64,000 nt of DNA from Amycolatopsis acidiphila (GCF_021391495.1 NZ_CP090063.1:496001-560000), one strand, 5' to 3'. Shown: positions 1-10,538, numbered from the stretch's first letter. Notes: generated by a model from the letters alone, not told the origin. Program-made: numbers and translations.

Positions 1-1016
1 ACGAGCACCAGCAACCGGCGCCCGGACGTGCGCAGCCGGTTGAGCACCCGGCGGTAGCGCGCGTCGCGGCTGAGCTCGTCGGCCGAGACGGACAGCTGCG
101 GCAGGTCCCACGGCCGGTCCGCCTGCACCAGCCGGCGCAGCCGGGCACGCCAGCCCCTCGCCGCTTCCGGCGCCTGCTCCGGGATGTCGACACTGCCGAG
201 CACCGTGGCGTTCAGCGCCGCGGCGATCTCCGGCTCGTCGCGCAGCCGCTTGTCCGCGCGGGCCGCGAGGAGGTGGCCGAAGACGCCGATCAGCAGGAAC
301 AGCACCGCGCCACCGGCGATCAGCTGGGTCATCGTGGGCGCAGCCGGGCTGGTCGGCCGCTCGGCCGAGCCGAGCACGACCATGTTCGCCGAGCTGGTCG
401 CCGCGTCCGCCTGGTTGAGGTTGTTGATCGCCTGCTCCAGTGACGTCCGCAGTCCTTCGAGCTGCGTGCGCACCTGCACGCTTTCCACCGTCAGGCCACC
501 GCCCACCTGCTGCGCGAGCTCGCTGACCCGTTGCGTGGTGAGGGTGACCTGCTGGCGCAGCGACTCCCGCTGCTCCTGCGCGATCTGTGCGGCGGCGTCG
601 GTCGAGCCGCTGATCAGCTGGGTCGAGTAGCGGACGAACTCGGCCGCCACCTTGTCCGCCAGCTGCTGCGCGTGCTCCGGGGTGCCGGCGGACGCGCTGA
701 TCGTCACGACGTTGCCGTTGGCGACCGACGAGGACACCTCGTCCTTGAGGTCGGCGCCCGTGGTCTGCCAGCTCAACCCCGCCGCGGCCCGGTCGAGCAC
801 CACGGAGCTGGTCGCGACCTGTGCCTCGGTGAGCAGCTCGTCGGCCTGCCGCGGCCCCTGCAGCAGCACGCTGGAGGTGGTCTCGTAGCCGGGGGAGAAC
901 ACCAGCGAGGCACCGGCACCCACGAGCGCGCCGAGCACGGCGAGCACGGCGAGTAACCGCCAGCGGCGGCGCGCGAGCTGTCCCACCGCGGACAGGCGCA
1001 CTGTTTCGTCACTCAA
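1..1016 (-). CDS. Polysaccharide chain-length regulator (Wzz/CapA-type), C-terminus off the left edge
   Basis: I read this on the minus strand from a TTG at 1016, preceded nine bases upstream by GGGGAG; there is no ATG nearby. The protein starts LSDETVRLSAVGQLARRRW, followed by a transmembrane helix at about residues 23-44 (LLAVLAVLGALVGAGASLVF). A long extracytoplasmic part rich in Gln, Glu and Ser follows (coiled-coil-like around IAQEQRESLRQQV), then a second helix (LIAGGAVLFLLIGVFGHLL) at about 265-285 and a basic cytoplasmic stretch cut by the window edge. Two helices around a coiled-coil periplasmic part are the hallmark of Wzz chain-length or tyrosine-kinase-adaptor proteins of exopolysaccharide export. 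Downstream neighbours on the same strand are outside the window; upstream lie a glycosyltransferase and a nucleotide-sugar dehydrogenase. Family fairly sure, polymer unknown. Confidence 0.72.
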   Translation of the reverse strand, partial: MSDETVRLSAVGQLARRRWRLLAVLAVLGALVGAGASLVFSPGYETTSSVLLQGPRQADELLTEAQVATSSVVLDRAAAGLSWQTTGADLKDEVSSSVANGNVVTISASAGTPEHAQQLADKVAAEFVRYSTQLISGSTDAAAQIAQEQRESLRQQVTLTTQRVSELAQQVGGGLTVESVQVRTQLEGLRTSLEQAINNLNQADAATSSANMVVLGSAERPTSPAAPTMTQLIAGGAVLFLLIGVFGHLLAARADKRLRDEPEIAAALNATVLGSVDIPEQAPEAARGWRARLRRLVQADRPWDLPQLSVSADELSRDARYRRVLNRLRTSGRRLLVL

Positions 1017-1139
1017 CGCGGCTTTCTCCCCTCGAAAGAAATGCGGCCCATCGCGTGGATGGGCTTTCACCAACTCGTCGCCGCGATTACCGCATTGGTT
1101 ACAGGGCTGTCCGCGTCTTGTTCAAAACGCGATCGTTGC

Positions 1140-2322
1140 TTATTGCCCGGAATGGTTTCCGGACGGGTTGAAACCGTCGTATGCGGCCAGCAACGCCTTC
1201 GTGGACTCCCGCCACGCCAACGGCCCTTCGACCCGCGCCTGGCCGAGTTTTCCCATCCGGGACCGCTCTTCGGGGTCGTCGAGCAGCTGGCCGATGAGCT
1301 CGGAAAAGACCTGCTCGTCGTTCGCCGGCGCGTACAGCGCGGCTTCCCCGGCCGAAACGCGCGCCTCCTTGAGGTCGAAGGAGACGATCGGTTTGGCCAT
1401 GGCCATGTACTCCATGATCTTGTTCATGGTCGACACGTCGTTCAGTGGATTCAGCGGATCCGGTGACAGGCAGACGTCGGCGGTCGACAGATAGCGAACC
1501 AGGTCGTCGTCCGGAATACGGCCGGTGAATTCCACGTGCTCGGTGAGCCCGATTTTCCCGGAGAGCTCCACCATCGCGTCGAAAGTGTCCCCGGCGCCGA
1601 CGAAAACCGCGTGCCAGTCCGTCCGTCGTTCCCGCAGGAGCGCGAGCGATCGCAGAGCGTAGTCGACTCCGTCCTGCGGCCCCATGACACCGAGGTAGCA
1701 GAGCAGGTGCGGCTTGCCGCGCTTGAGCTCCGGCTCGGGGGGCACCTGCCGGAACCGCTCGACGGCGGGCGCGCTGCGCACCACGTACACGTCCTCAGGC
1801 CGCTTGCCGCCACGGCTGATCGCGACGTCCCGGTAGCTCTCGTTGGTCGCGATGACCACGTCGGCGGCGCGGTAGGTCTCCCGCTCCAGCGCGCACACGC
1901 CGCGGTAGAGCAGGTCCTCGCCGCGGTCGAAGCGCGACAGGTACAGCTCCGGCACGAGGTCGTGCTGGTCGAAGACGAACTTCGCACCCCGGCGCTTGAG
2001 CATCCGGGCGACGAGGAACAGCAGGTCCGGCGGGTTGCACGCGTGCACGACGTCGACCGGACCGACCCTGCGGGCCAGCCGGAAGGTGTGCCACAGCGCG
2101 CTGCCGTACTCCTGGAGGTAGCCGGCGGGGCCGCCGGTGGCCGCCTTCAGCGGGTACCGGTGGATGCGCACCTCGCCGATCACGGCTTCGGGCTCGGTGT
2201 CCCGCTTCGTCCCTTGTGGACAGATGACGTGCACCTCCCAGCCCGCGTCGCGCAGCGTGGTGCATTCCTGCCACACACGCCGGTCGAACGGAACGGAGAG
2301 GTTCTCGACGAGGATCAGCGCT

Positions 2323-2339
<17 letters not shown>
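1140..2339 (-). CDS. Glycosyltransferase family 4 (exopolysaccharide type)
   Basis: This 399-aa GT-B fold glycosyltransferase probably moves a sugar from a nucleotide donor onto a surface polysaccharide intermediate at the cytoplasmic face of the membrane. Its N-terminus, ILVENLSVPFDRRVWQECTT, is typical of WcaL/WbuB-like GT4 proteins. The C-terminal donor domain carries the GT4 signature around residue 310 (KIMEYMAMAKPIVSFDLKEA, the E-x7-E pattern) and a Gly-rich acceptor segment. Its ATG lies inside the end of the upstream nucleotide-sugar dehydrogenase gene (17-base overlap), so the two are translationally linked and the dehydrogenase may supply the uronic-acid donor. The specific sugar cannot be read from the sequence. 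Confidence 0.88.
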
Positions 2340-3639
<1,300 letters not shown>

Positions 3640-3700
3640 GAAAGAACTCCCGCCGCATCCGACTGCCCGAGAGGTCGGGCTGCGGCGGGATGCCGTTACA

Positions 3701-3731
3701 GGCGGGGCACTTCGTGAATTAGTGCCCCGCC
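3701..3731 (-). terminator. Hairpin terminator downstream of the LLM oxidoreductase gene
   Basis: A perfect 10-bp stem, GGCGGGGCAC at 3701-3710 against GTGCCCCGCC at 3722-3731, with an 11-base loop. It sits between the stop of the LLM gene and the start of the nucleotide-sugar dehydrogenase gene, both on the minus strand. There is no U-tract, which is common for actinomycete terminators. Confidence 0.65.
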
Positions 3732-3741
3732 GCCGGCGAAA

Positions 3742-4614
3742 TCAGAAATTCGCCGCCTCGGGAATGACGTCCTTGGCGAAGATCTCGAACGGCTTGAGAT
3801 CGGGGACCGTCGGGCAGCCACCGATCGCCGCGTCCACACCGAGCGAGGCCAGGCGGCGCAGCTCGGTCAGCAGCTCCTCGGTCTTCTCGCCGTTGGCGCC
3901 GACGTCCAGCGGCTGGTAAACGGTCTTGGTGATCTCGTCGTAGTCGCGGCCCTCCTTTTCGCAATGGCCGCGCAGCACGTCGAGTTTGTGTTCCAGTTCG
4001 GGGCCGTTGAAAATGTTGCAGGCGTCGCCGTATTTCGCGACGAACCGCAGTGTTTTCTGCTCGCCGCCACCGCCGATCATGATGGGCGGGTGCGGTTTGC
4101 TGAGTGCCTGCGGCACGTTCATCAGCCGCTCGGCGTGGATGTAGTTGCCTTCGAAGGGGCCGTCGTCGTCGGAGAACATCTGGTGCACGTAGCGCAGCGT
4201 CTCTTCGAGCATTTCGAACCGTTCCTTGGTGGAGGGGAACGGAAAACCGAGGCCGCGGGACTCCTCCTCGTTCCAGCCGGCGCCGATGCCGAGCATCGCG
4301 CGGCCGCCGGAGAGGACGTCCAGAGTGGTCACCGCCTTCGCGAGCACGCCCGGCTGGCGGTAGATCACGCCGGTGATCACGGTGAGCAGCTTGGCCCGCT
4401 CGGTGTGCGCGGCCAGGTAGCCGAGTGTGGTGTACGCCTCGAGCATGTCGTTCTCGCTCGGCCCGACCACCTTGATCTGGAAGAAGTGGTCCATCACCGC
4501 GAGGTATTCGAACCCCGCCTCGTCCGCGGCGTGTGCCACTTCGGCGAGTTCGGTCCCCAGCTTGGTGGGCCCGTTGGGCCAGGTGAAATTGGGAATCTGC
4601 AGTCCGAGTTTCAT
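3742..4614 (-). CDS. LLM-class F420-dependent oxidoreductase
   Basis: This 290-aa protein is a luciferase-like (beta/alpha)8 barrel of the actinobacterial F420-binding group, expected to transfer hydride between coenzyme F420 and an unknown substrate in the cytoplasm. Supporting segments are the N-terminal MKLGLQIPNFTWPNGP, the strand-loop EYLAVMDHFFQI with the conserved Asp-His, the LDVLSGGRAMLGIGAGWNEEE block near residues 90-112 typical of this class, and PIMIGGGGEQKTLR, which lines the cofactor phosphate site. GGAGG precedes the ATG by nine bases. It stands alone, bounded by a hairpin downstream and the beta-propeller gene 46 bases upstream. The substrate is unknown. Confidence 0.88.
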   Translation of the reverse strand: MKLGLQIPNFTWPNGPTKLGTELAEVAHAADEAGFEYLAVMDHFFQIKVVGPSENDMLEAYTTLGYLAAHTERAKLLTVITGVIYRQPGVLAKAVTTLDVLSGGRAMLGIGAGWNEEESRGLGFPFPSTKERFEMLEETLRYVHQMFSDDDGPFEGNYIHAERLMNVPQALSKPHPPIMIGGGGEQKTLRFVAKYGDACNIFNGPELEHKLDVLRGHCEKEGRDYDEITKTVYQPLDVGANGEKTEELLTELRRLASLGVDAAIGGCPTVPDLKPFEIFAKDVIPEAANF

Positions 4615-4660
4615 GGAAAATACCTCCGCGATCGAACGTATACCCGGAGTGGCTCCAGGT

Positions 4661-5596
4661 TCAGAACCCGCTGATCACGTACAACTGATCGTGCAGCGGG
4701 TCGGTCACACAGACGGTGCCGGTGCGCTGGTCGACGGCGATTCCGCCGGGGTTGATCCCGAGCGAGAGTTGGTCGACGATCTTTCCGGCCACGCCATCGA
4801 TCTTGACGATTCCGTCGGGGCCGCCGTTGGCGTAGACGGTGTGGCTGGCCTGGTGCACCGCGACCGACGAGGCCTCGCTGCGCAGGAGGATCGTCGCGCG
4901 CTGCGCGCGGGTAGCACCGTCGACGACCGACAGGTGGTGAATTGCCGAATTGGCCACGTACAGGGTGTTGCTCGTTTCGTGCAGCGCCAAACCCGTGGGT
5001 GACTGGCCGACTGAGATGCTCGCCACGAACTTACTCGCCGTGAGGTCGAGAACCTCGACGGTGTCGGTGTACACGCTCGACAGGTAGGCGACGCCCCGCT
5101 GCCCGTCGACCCTGAGGCCGCCGAACCCTTGTCCCGGACCGTCGACCAGCCGGGTGAGCGCGCCCGCGACGGTGTCGACCACGGCGACCGAGCCGGTGGT
5201 TCCGCTGCCGACGTAGAGCCGGTTGTCGCCGGGGTCGAGGTCGAGTACCCGGGCCCCGGGCCCGCCGGCGACCACGCTGTGGAGCCGGCCGCCCGCCTGG
5301 AGGACGGTGACCGTGCCCGCATCCTGGCTTGCGACGTAGACCAGGCCGCTGCTCTCGTCGACGACCAGGTCGGTGGGCTCGCCGCCGACGCGGAGGTCGC
5401 TGCCACCGACGACGGAGACGGTGCTGTCGCCGTTCCCGACGTAGATGGCGCCGGAGCCGGAGTTGATCGCGACGGGGCCGGGGCCGGGGCCCGCCCCGAC
5501 CTGGACGGCGGTGACGCGCGGTGAGGCGCTCGCGGGGGCGACGGTCAGGGCGCCGATGCCCGCCACGAGGGTGAACAGTGCACGCCTGCCGAACAT
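4661..5596 (-). CDS. Secreted YncE/YVTN-type beta-propeller protein
   Basis: I place the start at the ATG at 5596 (AGGGAGG five bases upstream). A longer in-frame extension to 5701 gives sequence unlike a protein start. The resulting 311-aa protein begins [20 protein letters not shown], a signal peptide ending near ASAS. The rest is built of 40-residue blades with the recurrent pattern [17 protein letters not shown] and [20 protein letters not shown], the YVTN repeat signature. Such proteins are exported propellers of unclear role, often suggested to bind polymers or proteins. It is divergent from htpX over a 134-base shared promoter region. Function beyond export and fold is not predictable. 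Confidence 0.85.
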   Translation of the reverse strand: MFGRRALFTLVAGIGALTVAPASASPRVTAVQVGAGPGPGPVAINSGSGAIYVGNGDSTVSVVGGSDLRVGGEPTDLVVDESSGLVYVASQDAGTVTVLQAGGRLHSVVAGGPGARVLDLDPGDNRLYVGSGTTGSVAVVDTVAGALTRLVDGPGQGFGGLRVDGQRGVAYLSSVYTDTVEVLDLTASKFVASISVGQSPTGLALHETSNTLYVANSAIHHLSVVDGATRAQRATILLRSEASSVAVHQASHTVYANGGPDGIVKIDGVAGKIVDQLSLGINPGGIAVDQRTGTVCVTDPLHDQLYVISGF

Positions 5597-5730
5597 CGGA
5601 CCTCCCTGGTGAAACCCTAACGCGGCGGAGGTGTGATGTCGGCCGGTCGAGGGTAGGAGCACCGTTACGGTGGAACTTTCACGGACCGCCCACGCGTTCA
5701 CCTGTCGGATGGGAAGGAGGCGGAGGGCCA

Positions 5731-6597
5731 GTGCACAGGCATCAGAACGGGTTGAAGACAGCGGTGCTGCTCGGCCTGCTCAGTGCCATCATCATCGCGA
5801 TCAGTTCGCTGTTCGGGCGGACGGCGTTGTTCGTCGGGCTGGTGCTCGCGCTGGGGATGAACGCCTATGCCTACTTCAAGTCGGACACGCTGGCACTGCG
5901 TGCCATGCGGGCGCGGCCGGTGTCCGAGGCGGAGCAGCCCGCGATGTACCGGATAGTTCGTGAGCTGGCCACCTCGGCGCGGCAGCCGATGCCGAGCCTG
6001 TACGTCAGCCCGACCGCGGCGCCGAACGCCTTCGCGACCGGCCGCAACCCTCGCCATGCGGCGGTCTGCTGCACGCTGGGCATCCTGGCTCTGCTCAACG
6101 AGCGCGAGCTGCGCGCGGTGCTCGGGCATGAGCTGTCGCACGTGTACAACCGGGATATCTTGATCTCGTGTGTCGCCGGGGCGCTGGCGAGCATGGTCAG
6201 TGTGCTGGCGAACCTGGCGATGTTCGCGGGCGTGTTCGGCGGGGGGAACGACCGTGAGGGCGGCAACCCGCTGGTGTCGTTACTGTTGATCCTGGTGGGC
6301 CCCATCGCGGCGGCGGTCATTCGGCTGGCGGTGAGCCGTTCGCGGGAGTACCAGGCCGATGCTTCGGGCGCCGAGCTGACCGGGGACCCGCTCGCGCTGG
6401 CGTCCGCACTGCGGAAACTGGAGATCGGCACCCGGCGGGCGCCGCTGGTGCCTGAGCCGCAGCTGGTGTCGCAGTCGCACCTGATGATCGCGAACCCCTT
6501 CCGGCCCGGCGAGTCGTTCTCCCGCCTGTTCTCGACGCACCCCCCGATGGCCGACCGCATCGCCCGTCTGGAGGAAATGGCCAAGCGCCGCTTCTGA
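5731..6597 (+). CDS. htpX: Membrane zinc metalloprotease HtpX (M48)
   Basis: HtpX is an inner-membrane protease that degrades damaged membrane proteins under envelope stress. I chose the GTG at 5731, giving 288 aa (the family is about 285-295); an upstream in-frame extension adds non-conserved residues. Two helices open the protein ([17 protein letters not shown] and [15 protein letters not shown]). The zinc motif HELSH is at about residues 133-137 and the third ligand region is [15 protein letters not shown]. Two more hydrophobic stretches ([33 protein letters not shown]) lie between. The conserved tail [11 protein letters not shown] is present. It is convergent with rmlA across a repeat-rich spacer. 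Identification is firm. Confidence 0.93.
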   Translation: MHRHQNGLKTAVLLGLLSAIIIAISSLFGRTALFVGLVLALGMNAYAYFKSDTLALRAMRARPVSEAEQPAMYRIVRELATSARQPMPSLYVSPTAAPNAFATGRNPRHAAVCCTLGILALLNERELRAVLGHELSHVYNRDILISCVAGALASMVSVLANLAMFAGVFGGGNDREGGNPLVSLLLILVGPIAAAVIRLAVSRSREYQADASGAELTGDPLALASALRKLEIGTRRAPLVPEPQLVSQSHLMIANPFRPGESFSRLFSTHPPMADRIARLEEMAKRRF

Positions 6598-7450
6598 CCT
6601 TCGCGCGGCGGGGCCCCTCCGGGCGCGGCGGTGGGCCCTCCCGCGGTGCTGTGCGCCCTCCCACAGTGGTGGGCCTCCCGCGGGCGGTGGACCTCCCGCG
6701 GTGCTGTGGGCCCCTCCCGCGGTGGACCCCTCCGGGCGGTGCTGTGCGCCCCTCCCGGTGTGCTCTCTCCTTCGGGGGTCGCGTGGACCATGGTGGCATG
6801 GGCCCTCGGGGCGTGCCGTCTCCCCTTCGGCGGTGGCGTGGGCCCTCCGGGCGGGCGGCTCTCCTTCGGTGGTGGCGTGGGCCCTCCGGGGGCGCGCACG
6901 CCGTCGTCGTCGGCGGTCCCTCCGGCGGCGCGGGCCCTCCAGGCGCTCTTCTTCTGGTGGTGGCGGTCGCGGTCGCGGTGGCGTGGGCCTTTAGGCGTGC
7001 ACTCCATCGGCGATGGCGCTCTCTTTCCGCTGGTGACGTGGGCGGTCGCGGTGGCGTGGGCCCTGTGGGCGCGCGCTCTTCTTCCGGTGTTGGCGTGGCC
7101 GGTCGCGGTGGCGTGGGCCTTCCAAGCGCGAACTCCTTCGGTGATGACGCTCTCTTTCCGCTGGTGGCGTGGGCCGTCGCGGTCGGGTGGGCCTTAAGCG
7201 CGCGCTCTTCTTCTTCGGCGGGGCGGCCCTCCAGCGGCGGCGTCGGCGTCTCGCTTGGCGCTCCATTGCCGGTGGTGGCGGCCGCCCTCACGTGGTCGCG
7301 GGTTTTCGGGCCCGGAGCCCTCCTCCGGGGGCGGCGGCCCTCCCTCGGTGGCTGCCCCTTCTGGCGCGGAGCCCTCCTCCGGCGGCTTTTACTCGAGCGG
7401 CCCCGGCCCCGGCCCCGGCCCCTGCCCAAGCCCCGGCTCCTGATCAAGCG
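6598..7450. repeat. Degenerate GGCGTGGGCC-centred repeat tract between htpX and rmlA
   Basis: No believable gene is seen here. The DNA consists of imperfect copies of a module reading roughly GGTGGCGTGGGCCCTCCGGG followed by GCGCGC and a CTC/TTC-rich linker. The core (G)TGGGCC recurs near 6632, 6669, 6706, 6797, 6835, 6876, 6981, 7054, 7110 and 7167, at 35-90 base spacing. Each core contains or approaches the palindrome GGGCCC. Long open frames cross the tract on both strands, but they encode low-complexity Arg/Pro/Gly or Ser strings and owe their openness to GC content. The stretch 7451-7913 that follows is also gene-free and rich in Pro/Gly/Ala codons. Its role is unknown; it lies between two converging genes. 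Confidence 0.6.
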
Positions 7451-7913
7451 GCAGTCCGGCTTTTTGCTCAGGCGGCATTGCGTCCTTGGCTCGGGCCGCC
7501 CCGGCCTCTTGCCTGGGGGTCCAGCCTTTTCGGCGGCCTATGTCCTGCTGGCCTGGCTGAGCGGCCATTGCTGGCTCTGGCTCAATCGGCCTAGCCTCGG
7601 CAACCCTGCCGCGATTGGTCCCTTCCCGCCCGCCGCGCCTGCAGTCCTCTGCTGCCAACCCTGGCCGCCCCCAGCCTGCGTTGCTCCGGTCCGCGTGCCC
7701 AACCCGGGTAGCTGCCTGCTCCCGCCCGGGTGCCTACGGGGATGGCATGCCTCCTCCGGCGCCGACCACCCTGCACTGCTCCGCCAACCGGCACCACGGC
7801 GACGCCCGGTTGCCGCCACGTCCGGCTGGCCGCCTACCGCCGTGACGTCGGCTCCGGCGCTGCAGCTCTCCGGACCACTCGCTGGCGCTCTACAGCCGCC
7901 TCATCCGCCGAGT

Positions 7914-8100
7914 GCCGCCGCTGGCGCGGCGTTGCCGCTGGCGCGGCGTTGCCGCTGGCGCGGCGTTGCCGCTGGCGCGGCGTTGCCGCTGGCGCGGCGT
8001 TGCCGCTGGCGCGGCGTTGCCGCTGGCGCGGCGTTGCCGCTGGCGCGGCGTTGCCGCTGGCGCGGCGTTGCCGCTGGCGCGGCGTTGCCGCTGGCGCGGC
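7914..8100. repeat. 17-bp exact tandem repeat array (minisatellite)
   Basis: The unit is GCGTTGCCGCTGGCGCG. GTTGCC recurs exactly every 17 bases at 7931, 7948, 7965, 7982, 7999, 8016, 8033, 8050, 8067 and 8084, so there are ten identical copies plus a diverged first unit starting at about 7914. The period is not a multiple of three, and a translated frame cycles through all three readings every 17 residues, so it is not a coding repeat. It ends twelve bases from the rmlA stop codon, on the 3' side. Such perfect identity implies recent expansion; copy number is likely variable between strains. Confidence 0.92.
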
Positions 8101-8111
8101 TGGACCTCCTT

Positions 8112-8993
8112 CTACTGCCCCCCACCTGCGGCCCGAGCGACGGCTGTCACGTAGTCGCCGTAGCCGGACTTCGACAGCTTCAACCCCAGCGCAAGGCACT
8201 CGTCCGCGTCGATGAAGCCCATCCGCAGCGCGACCTCCTCCAGACAGGCGATCCGCACCCCCGTCCGGTGCTCGAGCACCTGCACGAACTGCCCCGCCTC
8301 CAGCAGCGAGTCGTGCGTCCCGGTGTCGAGCCAAGCGAAGCCGCGCCCAAGGTCGACCAGCTTCGCGCGCCCCTCCCGCAGATACGTCAGGTTGACGTCG
8401 GTGATCTCCAGCTCGCCGCGCGCCGACGGCTTCAACTCGCGCGAGATCTCGACCACCTGGTTGTCGTAGAAGTACAGCCCGGTAATGGCCTTGTTCGATT
8501 TCGGCTGCTTCGGCTTCTCCTCGATCGAGACCAGCCGCCCGTTCCCGTCCGTCTCGCCCACGCCGTAGCGCTGCGGATCCTTCACCGGGTATCCGAACAG
8601 GACACAGCCATCCAAAGTAGACACTTCCTGCTGCATTCGGCTCGAGAAGCCCTGCCCGTAGAAGATGTTGTCGCCGAGCACGAGCGCGACATCGTCGCCA
8701 CCGATGAAGTCCGCGCCGATGACGAACGCCTCGGCGAGCCCGTTGGGTGCTGCCTGCTCCGCGTAGCTCAGCCGCAGCCCGAACTGGTCCCCGGAACCCA
8801 GCAGGCGCTGGAAGCTCGGCAGGTCCGTCGGCGTCGAAATGATCAGGATCTCGCGGATGCCGGCGAGCATGAGCACCGAGATCGGGTAGTAGATCATCGG
8901 CTTGTCGTAGACCGGCAGCAGCTGTTTGGACACCGCCTGTGTGATCGGGTGCAGGCGCGACCCACTGCCGCCCGCCAGCACGATGCCCTTCAT
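8112..8993 (-). CDS. rmlA: Glucose-1-phosphate thymidylyltransferase
   Basis: RmlA (RfbA) joins glucose-1-phosphate and dTTP to give dTDP-glucose, the first step to dTDP-rhamnose and other deoxysugars. The 293-aa protein shows the nucleotidyltransferase signature MKGIVLAGGSGSRLHPIT with the conserved Arg, then KQLLPVYDKPMIYYPISVLM. ALVLGDNIFYG carries the metal-binding Asp, SIEEKPKQPKSN is the substrate loop, and LDTGTHDSLLEA follows. Length and all motifs are intact. The C-terminus ends Ala/Gly-rich just before the tandem repeat array. No rmlB, C or D is adjacent, so it probably serves a dispersed pathway. It is divergent from the hydrolase/TetR operon. Confidence 0.95.
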   Translation of the reverse strand: MKGIVLAGGSGSRLHPITQAVSKQLLPVYDKPMIYYPISVLMLAGIREILIISTPTDLPSFQRLLGSGDQFGLRLSYAEQAAPNGLAEAFVIGADFIGGDDVALVLGDNIFYGQGFSSRMQQEVSTLDGCVLFGYPVKDPQRYGVGETDGNGRLVSIEEKPKQPKSNKAITGLYFYDNQVVEISRELKPSARGELEITDVNLTYLREGRAKLVDLGRGFAWLDTGTHDSLLEAGQFVQVLEHRTGVRIACLEEVALRMGFIDADECLALGLKLSKSGYGDYVTAVARAAGGGQ

Positions 8994-9045
8994 CGCATCC
9001 CCCTCGTCGAGTCAGTCTTTCGTGGAGCCACCCTAGCGGCTCTAT

Positions 9046-9070
9046 TTACATACATACAGTACGTATGTAA
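9046..9070. promoter_or_regulatory. Palindromic operator, probably for the TetR protein encoded downstream
   Basis: A 25-base near-perfect palindrome: TTACATAC at 9046-9053, a centre with one mismatched pair, and GTATGTAA at 9063-9070. It lies between rmlA and the hydrolase/tetR operon and abuts the hydrolase start. The position, symmetry and AT-rich content in GC-rich DNA fit autoregulation by the TetR protein at 9936-10538. The link is inference. Confidence 0.65.
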
Positions 9071-9072
9071 GG

Positions 9073-9984
9073 ATGGCAACCGTGAAAGAAACAGGACAAG
9101 AACGCCGAGTCGCCCTTCCTCAAGGCGAGTTGCGCTACCACGAACTGGGATCCGGCCGCCCCGTCGTCTTCGTTCACGGGGTGCTGACCAACGCCAACCT
9201 GTGGCGAAAAGTCGTGCCCGGCCTCGCCGAGGCCGGGTTCCGCTGCATCGCGCCTGACTGGCCGCTCGGGTCGCACGAGCTGTCGATGAACCCCGGGGCC
9301 GACCTGTCGCCGGTCGGTCAAGCCGAGCTCATCGCCGACTTCCTCGAAGCCCTGGACCTGCGGGAGGTGACACTCGTGGCGAACGACACCGGCGGCGCAC
9401 TCACCCAGATCATGCTGTCGCGCCGTCCTGAACGGGTCGGCCAGGTCGTGCTGACACCGTCGGACAGCTTCGAGTACTTCTTCCCGCCGATCTTCAAACC
9501 ACTGTTGACGTTGGCCCATCTGCCCGGCGCGATGGTCCTGCTGGCCTTGCTACTGCGGGTCAAAGCGCTTCGCCCACTGCCGATCTTCTTCGGCTGGGTG
9601 GCCAAACACCCGCTCCCGGACGACATCGCCAGGTCGTACCTGTGGCCGCTCGGCCGCTCCGCCGGCGTCCGGCGTGACCTTCGGAAACTGCTCCGTGGGG
9701 TGCATCCGCGGCACACTCTCGCGGCTGCGGAGAAACTGCGTGGACTGCATCGACCGGTACTGCTGGTGTGGGGGAGCGAGGAGAAGCTCTTCCCTCTCAA
9801 GCTCGCACACAGGCTCGTCGAAGTGCTGCCGAACGCCCGGCTGATCACGGTGCCGGACACGTACACGTTCATCTCCGAAGACCAGCCCGAGGTGCTGGTG
9901 CGGCACATCTTGGAGTTCATGGCAGATTTAGGGCTGTGCGACGCACCCAGGAAGACCGTTCGAACAGCACCAGATCGGCGCTGA
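9073..9984 (+). CDS. Alpha/beta hydrolase with Asp at the nucleophile position
   Basis: This 303-aa protein of the haloalkane dehalogenase/epoxide hydrolase-like superfamily has an oxyanion-hole segment VVFVHGVLTNANLW and a cap rich in Leu/Pro. The nucleophile elbow reads LVANDTGGAL at about residues 97-106, so the nucleophile would be Asp rather than Ser. The region where the catalytic His normally sits reads VPDTYTFISEDQPEVL, with no His, so the usual triad is incomplete and activity is uncertain. The ATG at 9073 has AAGG only a few bases away. A GTG at 9082 with AAGGA eight bases upstream is an equally good start. The 3' end overlaps tetR by 49 bases, so the two are coupled. Substrate unknown. 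Confidence 0.8.
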   Translation: MATVKETGQERRVALPQGELRYHELGSGRPVVFVHGVLTNANLWRKVVPGLAEAGFRCIAPDWPLGSHELSMNPGADLSPVGQAELIADFLEALDLREVTLVANDTGGALTQIMLSRRPERVGQVVLTPSDSFEYFFPPIFKPLLTLAHLPGAMVLLALLLRVKALRPLPIFFGWVAKHPLPDDIARSYLWPLGRSAGVRRDLRKLLRGVHPRHTLAAAEKLRGLHRPVLLVWGSEEKLFPLKLAHRLVEVLPNARLITVPDTYTFISEDQPEVLVRHILEFMADLGLCDAPRKTVRTAPDRR

Positions 9985-10538
9985 TGGCGGCTGCGCGCGA
10001 GTTGTTCGCCGCCCGTGGCTACCAGGCCGTGCCCGCCGACGAGATCGTGCGGGCCGCGGGGGTGACACGCGGCGCGCTCTACCACCACTACCGGGACAAG
10101 CAGGGCCTGTTCCGCGCGGTGGTGGAGTCGCTCGAGATGGAGATCATGACCGAGATCGAGGCTGCCTTTGACGCCGCGCCGGACCCGGTGAGCGGCATGA
10201 TGAGCGCGCTCGACGTGTTTCTGACCGCGTGCCTGCGGGATGACGTCCGCCAGATCTCGCTGACTGATGGGCCGGCCGTGCTCGGCTGGACCGTGTGGCG
10301 GGAGCTCGAAGCGCACTACGGCCTCGGGGTGCTGATGCGCACCCTGGAGCAGGCGATCGCGGACGGGCTGATCGTGGCGCAACCGGTCCGGGCACTCGCG
10401 CAGCTCGTGCTTAGCGCGGTGACAGAGGCGGCGCGGATGATCGCCGCGGCCGAGGACCCGGCGGCGACCCGCTCCGACGTCCAACAGGTGCTCGGTCTTT
10501 GGTTCGCGGGGCTGCTGGCGGGGAATAGGGCCGAATGA
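9936..10538 (+). CDS. TetR-family repressor
   Basis: I start it at the GTG at 9936 (VRRTQEDRSNSTRSALMAA), which gives a complete N-terminal DNA-binding domain in a 200-aa protein. A later ATG at 9983 would cut helix 1, and longer frames run into hydrolase coding sequence. The helix-turn-helix is at about residues 27-52 (VPADEIVRAAGVTRGALYHHYRDKQGLF, shown here only to its key residues T-R-G-A-L-Y-H-H-Y). The C-terminal ligand domain is all-helical. It overlaps the hydrolase gene and probably binds the palindrome at 9046-9070. The ligand is likely a hydrolase substrate, by inference. Confidence 0.86.
   Translation: MRRTQEDRSNSTRSALMAAARELFAARGYQAVPADEIVRAAGVTRGALYHHYRDKQGLFRAVVESLEMEIMTEIEAAFDAAPDPVSGMMSALDVFLTACLRDDVRQISLTDGPAVLGWTVWRELEAHYGLGVLMRTLEQAIADGLIVAQPVRALAQLVLSAVTEAARMIAAAEDPAATRSDVQQVLGLWFAGLLAGNRAE

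Noticed and set aside
7914..8100. CRISPR array
   Set aside because: The repeats are directly adjacent with no spacers and the unit is 17 bases; it is a tandem repeat.
6651..9257. Very long open frame (868 codons) on the plus strand
   Set aside because: It runs antisense through rmlA and through the repeat tract; the product is low-complexity. Openness is a GC effect.
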